DNA from: Comamonadaceae bacterium | Lineage (GTDB): Bacteria > Pseudomonadota > Gammaproteobacteria > Burkholderiales > Burkholderiaceae_C | Assembly: GCA_947371775.1 (NCBI GenBank) | Contig: CANBQX010000061.1 | Coordinates: 1 to 10,757, forward strand | DNA: 10,757 bases | Reading direction: 5' to 3' | Shown here: one piece after another, positions 6,167-10,757 of the stretch | How the letters are laid out: every line of letters begins with the position of its first letter | How positions within the stretch are numbered: position 1 is the stretch's first letter | The notes under the pieces: model-generated | What the model was told of the DNA's origin: nothing | The model's database searches: none | Seen by the model: only the letters and a program-made list of their open reading frames with translations | Program-made: the position numbers and the translations under genes

Positions 6167-7852
6167 TTACATTTTTTGCGGTGCGCTCACGCCCAATACC
6201 GCCAGGCCATTGTGCAACACCTGTGCGGTGGCTGCCACCAGCGCCAGGCGTGCGAGCTTGACGGACTCGTCGTCCACCAAAATGCGCTCGGCGTCGTAGT
6301 AGCTGTGGTAGCAGGCGGCCAGTTCGCGCAGGTAAAAGGTCACATCGTGCGGCGCGAAGTCCTGCGCTGCCGCACTCAGCATCTCGGGGTATTTGGCCAG
6401 CAAGAGCATCAGGGCCTGCGCCTGCGGGCTGGTCAGCGCTGACAAGTCCACCGCCGCAAGCGTTGACGCGTCGCCACCCCAGGCCGCCAGCACCGAGCAA
6501 ATACGGGCATGGGCGTACTGCACGTAGTAGACCGGGTTGTCGTTGTTTTTGGCCACGGCCAGGTCGACGTCGAAGGTGTACTCGGTGTCGGGCTTGCGCG
6601 ACAGCAAGAAAAACCGCACCGCGTCTTTGCTGGTCCATTCGACCAAGTCACGCAAGGTCACATAGCTGCCTGCGCGCTTAGAAATTTTGACCTCGGCGCC
6701 ACCGCGCATGACGCGCACCATGGTGTGCAATACATAGTCGGGGTAGCCCGCAGGAATGCCCAGCTGCTGGAGCTCAGACGCCGCTTGCAGCCCGGCGCGC
6801 ACCCGCGCAATCGTGCCGTGGTGGTCGGTGCCCTGGATGTTGACGACCTTGGTAAAGCCGCGTTCCCATTTGGCCAGGTGGTAGGCCACGTCCGGCACAA
6901 AGTAGGTGTAGCTGCCGTCGCCTTTTTTCATGACGCGGTCTTTGTCGTCACCGTAGTCGGTAGAGCGCAGCCACAGCGCGCCGTCTTTCTCGAACGTTTT
7001 GCCGGCGCTGATGAGGGTGTTGACCGCCGCATCCACCCGGCCGCTGCTGTAAAGACTGCTTTCCAGGTAGTAGTTGTCAAACTTCAGGGCAAAGGCCTGC
7101 AAGTCCAAATCCTGCTCACGGCGCAGGTAGGCCACGGCAAATTCGCGCATGCCGTCGAGGTCATTGACATCGCCGCTGGCCGTAAAGCTGCGGTCGTCGG
7201 CGGACACGGTTTTGCCTGCCAAAAAGTCGGCAGCAATGTCGGCAATGTAGTCGCCCGCATACGAGGCTTCGGGCCACTGTGCGTCGCCGGGTTGGATGCC
7301 TTGTGCGCGCAACTGCGTGCTGGTGGCCAGGGTGTTGATCTGCACGCCGGCGTCGTTGTAATAAAACTCGCGGTACACCTTCCAGCCCTGGGTGGCGTAC
7401 AAATTGCAAATCGCGTCACCCAAAGCCGCTTGGCGTGCATGGCCCACATGCAAGGGTCCGGTGGGATTGGCCGACACAAATTCGACCAACAGCTGCTGGC
7501 CATTGGCGGGCTGTTGGCCAAAGCAAATGCCGCCTGTCAGCACTTCGCGCACCACCGCCTGCTTGGCAGCAGCTTTGAGGCGGATGTTGATAAAGCCAGG
7601 CCCGGCAATCTCCAGCGCCTCGACCCAGGTGCTGAAAGCGCTTTGCGCCTGCAGGGCCGCAATCAGTTGTTCGGCCACCTGGCGGGGGTTGCGTTGCAGG
7701 GGTTTGGCCAATTGCATGGCGGCGGTGGTGGCAAAGTCGCCATGGGCGGCCACTTTGGGCGACTCCAGTGCAGCTTTGGCGCCAGCGCCGGGCATCAGGG
7801 ATTCAAGGGCAGTGGCCAGCGCCTGCAGGAGTTCGGTCTTGACTAAAAGCAT
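6167..7852 (-). CDS. argS: Arginine--tRNA ligase (ArgRS)
   Basis: 561-residue cytoplasmic class I aminoacyl-tRNA synthetase that charges tRNA-Arg with arginine using ATP. The N-terminal Add-1 domain, which binds the tRNA elbow, covers about 1-110. The catalytic Rossmann fold carries the HIGH-type motif HVGH (135-138, in NPTGPLHVGH) and the KMSKS-type loop KISKR (389-393). The helical anticodon-binding domain (DALR) starts near NPVYYVQYAHAR at 439-450 and runs to the C-terminus. Length is close to E. coli ArgS (577). I chose the ATG at 7852, which has CAGGG before it and gives a family-like start (MLLVKTELLQAL). The open frame extends upstream to 8230, but that part lies over the divergent PsiF-repeat gene and looks non-coding. 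First gene of the argS-SPOR-dsbA run. Confidence 0.97.
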   Translation of the reverse strand: MLLVKTELLQALATALESLMPGAGAKAALESPKVAAHGDFATTAAMQLAKPLQRNPRQVAEQLIAALQAQSAFSTWVEALEIAGPGFINIRLKAAAKQAVVREVLTGGICFGQQPANGQQLLVEFVSANPTGPLHVGHARQAALGDAICNLYATQGWKVYREFYYNDAGVQINTLATSTQLRAQGIQPGDAQWPEASYAGDYIADIAADFLAGKTVSADDRSFTASGDVNDLDGMREFAVAYLRREQDLDLQAFALKFDNYYLESSLYSSGRVDAAVNTLISAGKTFEKDGALWLRSTDYGDDKDRVMKKGDGSYTYFVPDVAYHLAKWERGFTKVVNIQGTDHHGTIARVRAGLQAASELQQLGIPAGYPDYVLHTMVRVMRGGAEVKISKRAGSYVTLRDLVEWTSKDAVRFFLLSRKPDTEYTFDVDLAVAKNNDNPVYYVQYAHARICSVLAAWGGDASTLAAVDLSALTSPQAQALMLLLAKYPEMLSAAAQDFAPHDVTFYLRELAACYHSYYDAERILVDDESVKLARLALVAATAQVLHNGLAVLGVSAPQKM

Positions 7853-7900
7853 AGACCCTGATTTTACGGCGAGCGCCCCTGCAGACAGTGCTGGCGCGCA

Positions 7901-7930
7901 ATGACAGCCGACACCTGGGCGTTGTATGCT
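7901..7930 (+). promoter_or_regulatory. Putative sigma-70 promoter for the PsiF-repeat gene
   Basis: ATGACA (7901-7906, 5 of 6 to TTGACA) and TATGCT (7925-7930, 4 of 6 to TATAAT) are separated by 18 bp. Transcription would begin near 7937, giving a leader of about 75 nt before the start at 8012. No tandem CTGTCAT-type Pho box is visible, although E. coli psiF is phosphate-starvation induced. Prediction from sequence only. Confidence 0.45.
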
Positions 7931-7967
7931 GGAGCCCGCGCCGCAGAATGGGTCTGCGTGCCAGCGC

Positions 7968-7997
7968 AAGGGCGCACCAACGCGCCTTCTTTTTGTT
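7968..7997 (+). terminator. Terminator-like hairpin with T-rich tract in the leader of the PsiF-repeat gene
   Basis: GGCGC (7971-7975) pairs with GCGCC (7982-7986) around a six-base loop. Two A-T pairs extend the stem if G7970 bulges out. The 3' arm runs straight into TTCTTTTTGTT (7987-7997). This is the layout of an intrinsic terminator on the plus strand, but it lies between the predicted promoter and the Shine-Dalgarno at 8001. An upstream GTGCC (7958-7962) could pair with the same GGCGC using one G-U pair, so an alternative fold exists. It may be an attenuator, or may just insulate against antisense transcription. Confidence 0.5.
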
Positions 7998-8011
7998 ACC
8001 AGGGAGTTTGT

Positions 8012-8326
8012 ATGAAAGCTATTTTTGTAGGACTGGCTTTGGCCGTGGCAGGTTTGGCAATGGGCGGCGCGCAAGCGGCCACCGACCAGCAAAACAAAAT
8101 GACCACCTGCAACGCCGAAGCCAAGACCAAAGAGCTCAAGGGCGATGAACGCAAAAAGTTCATGAGCGAATGCCTGAGCGCCAAGCCCGCACCCGCTGCT
8201 TCTGCGCCTGAGACGGGAACGCCCCAGCAAAACAAAATGAAGACCTGCAATGCCGATGCGAAAACCAAAGACCTCAAAGGCGATGAGCGCAAAAAGTTCA
8301 TGAGCGACTGCCTCAAAGCCAAATAA
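8012..8326 (+). CDS. Small exported protein with two PsiF repeats
   Basis: 104-residue protein with a signal peptide (about 1-22, MKAIFVGLALAVAGLAMGG then AQA) and two near-identical 33-residue repeats at 26-58 and 72-104, joined by a Pro/Ala-rich 13-residue linker. Each repeat has the PsiF pattern QQNKM..CNA.AKTK.LKGDERKKFMS.CL.AK. The size and layout match E. coli PsiF (phosphate starvation-inducible), whose molecular function is unknown. Each repeat has two cysteines (33/54 and 79/100), which might form disulfides in the periplasm. The ATG at 8012 is preceded by a strong AGGGAG at 8001-8006. An in-frame ATG at 7901 would place the signal peptide internally and is unlikely. The gene is divergent from argS. 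Confidence 0.88.
   Translation: MKAIFVGLALAVAGLAMGGAQAATDQQNKMTTCNAEAKTKELKGDERKKFMSECLSAKPAPAASAPETGTPQQNKMKTCNADAKTKDLKGDERKKFMSDCLKAK
8087..8185 (+). repeat. PsiF repeat 1 (coding tandem repeat)
   Basis: Codons 26-58 of the PsiF-repeat gene. It matches the second copy at 28 of 33 residues. Four of the five differences are T/K, S/K-type or Glu/Asp swaps at positions facing no obvious motif, and both cysteines are kept. The period is 138 nt, including the linker. Confidence 0.9.
8225..8323 (+). repeat. PsiF repeat 2 (coding tandem repeat)
   Basis: Codons 72-104, ending directly at the stop codon. The nucleotide sequence is also close to copy 1, including shared stretches around the KMxTCNA and KKFMS codons, which points to an internal duplication. 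This copy uses Asp where copy 1 uses Glu. Confidence 0.9.
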
Positions 8327-8336
8327 GCCCCTTCTT

Positions 8337-8357
8337 GCGCCCCGCGGGTCGGGGCGC
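8337..8357 (+). terminator. GC hairpin after the PsiF-repeat gene, weak terminator candidate
   Basis: GCGCCCCG (8337-8344) and CGGGGCGC (8350-8357) form a perfect 8-bp stem with a five-base loop, starting 10 nt after the stop codon. The following bases (TCCTCAACCTT) are pyrimidine-rich but have no T run, so read-through into the SDR gene is possible. Confidence 0.45.
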
Positions 8358-8373
8358 TCCTCAACCTTCCAAG

Positions 8374-8392
8374 GCGCGCCACCTGGGCGCGC
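8374..8392 (+). promoter_or_regulatory. GC hairpin covering the ribosome-binding region of the SDR gene
   Basis: GCGCGCC (8374-8380) and GGCGCGC (8386-8392) form a perfect 7-bp stem with loop ACCTG, ending 5 nt before the ATG at 8398. No purine-rich Shine-Dalgarno remains free; the only AAGG overlaps the base of the stem. In RNA this would be expected to hinder initiation. It is a prediction, and GC-rich DNA yields such stems by chance fairly often. Confidence 0.4.
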
Positions 8393-8397
8393 AAGCC

Positions 8398-9189
8398 ATG
8401 ACCAAAACCATTCTGATCACCGGTGCCGGCAGCGGCATCGGCCGTGACGCAGCCTTTGCTTTGGCCGCGCGCGGCCACCGCGTGCTCGCCAGCACCCAAA
8501 CCCAGGCCCAGGCCGACGCCCTGCGCGCAGAGGCGGGCACGCGCGGCGTGGCACTGGAGGTTTGCAAACTCGACATCACCGACGCCGCCGACCGTGCACA
8601 GGTGCTGGGCTGGCCGGTGGACGTGCTGATCAACAACGCGGGCATGGGCGAATCGGGTTCACTGGCCGAGGTGGACATGGCGCGCATCCGCCAGGTGTTC
8701 GAGGTCAATGTGTTCGGCACGCTGGCGCTGACCCAGCTGGCCCTGCGCGGCATGATCGAGCGCCACACGGGCACCGTGTTGTTTGTGAGCTCCATTGCCG
8801 GACGCTTGCCGATGCCGTTTTTGATGCCGTACTCCATGACCAAATTCGCCTTGTCGGCCGCGGCTGCGGGCTTGCGTGAAGAGATGGACCAGTTGGGTAA
8901 AGGCGTGCAGATTGCGGTGATCGAGCCTGGCGCCATCCACACCGGTTTCAACCAGCAAATGACCGAGCGCAAATACGCGTGGATGGATGAAAAATCGTAT
9001 TTCTATGGCCAGGCCGAGGCCATGAAGGCCAAAGAAAAGCGCACTTTTGCCTTTCTCGAGGCGCGCAGCACCGATTCCATCGTGGCCAAAATCGTGCAAG
9101 CCAGCGAGGCTGCCCGCCCGCGCCTGCGCTACGTGGCGCCCTGGGCGCAGGGCGTGATGGTGCGGCTGGCGCGTATCTTGGGCGTTTAA
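8398..9189 (+). CDS. SDR family NAD(P)-dependent oxidoreductase
   Basis: 263-residue cytoplasmic short-chain dehydrogenase/reductase of the classical type. It has the cofactor-binding TGAGSGIG (8-15), the LDI motif (58-60) contacting the adenine ring, NNAG (79-82), catalytic serine in VSSIAG (131-132) and YSMTK (Tyr145, Lys149). PGAIHTGF (177-184) is the usual loop after the active site. The Rossmann fold is complete, and the C-terminal part (about 190-263) sets substrate choice, so the substrate cannot be named. The ATG at 8398 gives the standard SDR beginning (MTKTILITG); upstream in-frame codons from 8335 look non-coding. It lies 71 bp after the PsiF-repeat gene and is convergent with ubiA across only 21 bp with no clear terminator. 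Confidence 0.92.
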   Translation: MTKTILITGAGSGIGRDAAFALAARGHRVLASTQTQAQADALRAEAGTRGVALEVCKLDITDAADRAQVLGWPVDVLINNAGMGESGSLAEVDMARIRQVFEVNVFGTLALTQLALRGMIERHTGTVLFVSSIAGRLPMPFLMPYSMTKFALSAAAAGLREEMDQLGKGVQIAVIEPGAIHTGFNQQMTERKYAWMDEKSYFYGQAEAMKAKEKRTFAFLEARSTDSIVAKIVQASEAARPRLRYVAPWAQGVMVRLARILGV

Positions 9190-9210
9190 GGCCGCCTGCT
9201 AGCTGCGTGC

Positions 9211-10059
9211 CTAGCGGCTCAAGGCAATACCGGCAAACACCGCAAAACCCACCCAGTGGTTCAGGCGAAACGCTTTGAAGCAGCCCTCGCGGCTGCGCGT
9301 GCGGATGAGTGTGAAATGCCAGGCCGCTTGCGCAGCAGCGCCCAGCAGCCCGAGCCTCCATGCGTCGCTCAGCGCCGTGGTGGACAACACCGCCGCCCAA
9401 ATCGCTAAATACGCAGCATAAAAACCCATGATGGCCGCCACATCCCAACGCCCCAGCGTGATGGCCGAGGTGTGGATGCCGATGCGCAGATCGTCCTCGC
9501 GGTCCACCATGGCGTACTGCGTGTCATAGGCCAGCACCCAAAACAGGTTGCCCAGCAGCAGCAGCCAGGCCACGGGCGGCACATTCCCGGTGACGGCCGC
9601 AAACGCCATGGGAATACCAAAGCTGAAAGCCACGCCCAACACCGCCTGCGGCATGGACACCAGGCGTTTCGCGTAGGGGTAGACCACAGCGACTGCCAGG
9701 GCCGCAAACGACCAGGCGATGGTGGCGGTGTTGGTGGTGAGCACCAGGCCGAAGGCCAGCAGTGCCAGCACCGCGCCCACCACCAGCGCCTCGCGCACCG
9801 ACACCGCACCGGTGGTGACCGGGCGCTGGGCGGTGCGCTGCACATGGCGGTCAAACTCGCGGTCGGCCACGTCGTTGACGCAGCAGCCGGCGCTGCGCAT
9901 GAGCACCGTGCCCACGGTGAACACCAGCACCAAATGCCAGCCCGGGAACCCCCCAGCCGCCAGCCACAGCGCACTCAGCGTGGGCCAGAGCAGCAGCAGC
10001 CAGCCCGCAGGGCGACTCCAGCGGATCAGATCCAGATAGAGGGACAAGCGAGGGCGCAT
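9211..10059 (-). CDS. ubiA: 4-hydroxybenzoate polyprenyltransferase UbiA
   Basis: 282-residue integral inner-membrane enzyme that joins a polyprenyl chain to 4-hydroxybenzoate in ubiquinone synthesis. Both Mg2+/diphosphate-binding aspartate motifs are present: NDVADREFD (62-70) and YDTQYAMVDREDD (178-190). Several Leu/Ala/Val-rich membrane segments fit the usual nine-helix fold. The start MRPRLSLYLDLIRWSRPAGWLL-type N-terminus is typical (RPAGW at 16-20). Length agrees with the family, about 285-290. The ATG is 5 bp after the stop of the upstream regulator, so the two are very likely cotranscribed. The gene ends with TAG, facing the SDR gene. The prenyl chain length cannot be read from sequence. 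Confidence 0.96.
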   Translation of the reverse strand: MRPRLSLYLDLIRWSRPAGWLLLLWPTLSALWLAAGGFPGWHLVLVFTVGTVLMRSAGCCVNDVADREFDRHVQRTAQRPVTTGAVSVREALVVGAVLALLAFGLVLTTNTATIAWSFAALAVAVVYPYAKRLVSMPQAVLGVAFSFGIPMAFAAVTGNVPPVAWLLLLGNLFWVLAYDTQYAMVDREDDLRIGIHTSAITLGRWDVAAIMGFYAAYLAIWAAVLSTTALSDAWRLGLLGAAAQAAWHFTLIRTRSREGCFKAFRLNHWVGFAVFAGIALSR

Positions 10060-10064
10060 CTGCT

Positions 10065-10757
10065 TTAAGACAAGCGCGTCACGCCCGGCAGTTCGCAGGC
10101 ATAGACCGCGTTGCGCAGTGCGGCAATGGCTTCATAGCGGGTAAAGCTGCGCCGCCAGGCCAGCACCACGCGCCGCGTAGGAGGTGCTGCGCCCTTGTCG
10201 TCTTGCACCGGCAGGTACTTCACAAAAGGCGCGTCTTTGCGGCGTTTGGGTGCGGTCAGTCCGTCGGCAGGCACGCTCAGGCGCGGCACCAGGGTGATGC
10301 CCATGCCTGCGGCCACCATGTGTTTGATGGTCTCCAGCGACGAGCCTTCAAAGCTCTTGCGAATGCCCTCGGCGTTGCTGGAAAAGCGCGCGAACTCTGG
10401 GCAGACTTCGAGCACATGGTCGCGAAAACAGTGGCCGTTGCCCAAGAGCAGCATGGTCTCGTTTTTGAGGTCGTCGCTGGTCACACTGCTTTGCTGGGCC
10501 AGCGGGTGGTCGCGCGGCACGGCGGCAAAAAACGGCTCGTCGTAGAGCGGCGCAATTGCCAGCCCTGCGTCCGGAAAGGGCTCGGCCAGGATGGCGCAAT
10601 CAATCTCACCGGTGCGCAGCATTTCCAGCAGTTTGACGGTGAAGTTCTCTTGCAGCATGAGCGGCATTTGCGGCGTGCGGGTGATGACCTGGCGCACCAG
10701 GGCGGGCAGCAGGTAGGGCGCTATGGTGTAAATCACCCCCAGCTTGAGCGCGCCGGC
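10065..10757 (-). CDS. oxyR: LysR-type regulator, OxyR-like peroxide sensor, partial (effector domain only)
   Basis: 231 codons are in the window, open to the right edge. The N-terminal winged helix-turn-helix lies outside. The visible part is the periplasmic-binding-protein-like regulatory domain, beginning AGALKLGVIYTIAPYLLP, which parallels E. coli OxyR (GPLHIGLIPTVGPYLLP). The OxyR signature GHCFRD is present, with the peroxide-reactive cysteine at codon 10430-10428. A second cysteine (10403-10401) lies nine residues later, the same spacing as Cys199 and Cys208 in E. coli. SLETIKHMVAAGMGITLVP also matches the family. This supports a disulfide-switch hydrogen peroxide sensor. It lies directly upstream of ubiA with a 5-bp gap. 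The right edge cuts the gene, so the start codon is not seen. Confidence 0.88.
   Translation of the reverse strand, partial: AGALKLGVIYTIAPYLLPALVRQVITRTPQMPLMLQENFTVKLLEMLRTGEIDCAILAEPFPDAGLAIAPLYDEPFFAAVPRDHPLAQQSSVTSDDLKNETMLLLGNGHCFRDHVLEVCPEFARFSSNAEGIRKSFEGSSLETIKHMVAAGMGITLVPRLSVPADGLTAPKRRKDAPFVKYLPVQDDKGAAPPTRRVVLAWRRSFTRYEAIAALRNAVYACELPGVTRLS

Noticed and set aside
5712..6638. Minus-strand frame of 308 codons across argS and the SPOR gene in another frame
   Set aside because: Very Arg-rich out-of-frame product, while both real genes are clear in their own frames.
6509..7846. Long plus-strand open frame (445 codons) antisense to argS
   Set aside because: argS is secure from its motifs along the whole length. 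The antisense product has no recognisable fold, and no ribosome-binding site or promoter was found.
7861..7866. TAAAAT as a -10 box for argS on the minus strand
   Set aside because: It would put the transcription start almost at the ATG and leave out the ribosome-binding site, and no -35 fits.
7883..7907. Possible Pho box (two CTGTC-type half sites on the minus strand)
   Set aside because: The half sites are 19 bases apart instead of 11 or 22 and the rest does not match, so no PhoB site is claimed.
7853..8230. Upstream extension of argS by 126 codons
   Set aside because: It overlaps the divergent PsiF-repeat gene and looks non-coding; the ATG at 7852 gives the family N-terminus.
8552..8576. 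TGGCAC followed by TTGC inside the SDR gene
   Set aside because: Spacing between the two elements is too long by two bases for a sigma-54 promoter, and it lies in coding sequence.

Overview
The window looks like ordinary chromosome from a GC-rich betaproteobacterium, most likely Burkholderiales and probably Comamonadaceae (Rhodoferax/Acidovorax/Limnohabitans-like). This rests on the G+C-rich codon use, the Gram-negative envelope genes (LptA, LptB, DsbA), an lptA-lptB-rpoN cluster and an OxyR-UbiA pair. The assignment comes from protein character, not from a database search. Coding density is very high. No IS element, prophage, CRISPR array, tRNA or rRNA is visible, and no gene-free stretch exceeds 300 bases.

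Layout from left to right. Positions 1-4697, all on the minus strand, form one compact run read right to left: lptA -> lptB -> rpoN -> a THUMP-type 23S rRNA methyltransferase -> a PIN-domain nuclease that runs off the left edge. Junctions are ATGA overlap, 6 bp, 10 bp and an 8-nt overlap. The last two genes use TTG and GTG starts. A candidate promoter with an 8-bp inverted repeat around its -10 box precedes lptA.

Positions 4790-7852 (minus) hold argS -> a SPOR-domain membrane protein -> a DsbA-like thiol oxidoreductase, with 21- and 39-bp gaps. Two GC hairpins lie between dsbA and lptA.

Positions 7853-8011 are a divergent regulatory region. On the plus strand it carries a plausible sigma-70 promoter followed by a terminator-like hairpin with a T-rich tract, just upstream of a small secreted protein with two PsiF repeats (8012-8326). 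An SDR oxidoreductase follows on the same strand (8398-9189), separated by 71 bp that contain two strong GC hairpins. The SDR gene converges with ubiA (9211-10059, minus), which sits 5 bp downstream of a LysR-type regulator with both OxyR redox cysteines. That regulator runs off the right edge without its DNA-binding domain.

Themes are envelope biogenesis (LptA/B, SPOR, DsbA), translation (ArgS, rRNA methyltransferase), sigma-54 transcription and redox/quinone metabolism. I found no convincing new multi-gene system. The most worthwhile leads are the leader hairpin of the PsiF-repeat gene, the inverted repeat at the lptA promoter, the hairpin over the SDR ribosome-binding region, and the solo PIN nuclease coupled to an RNA methyltransferase.
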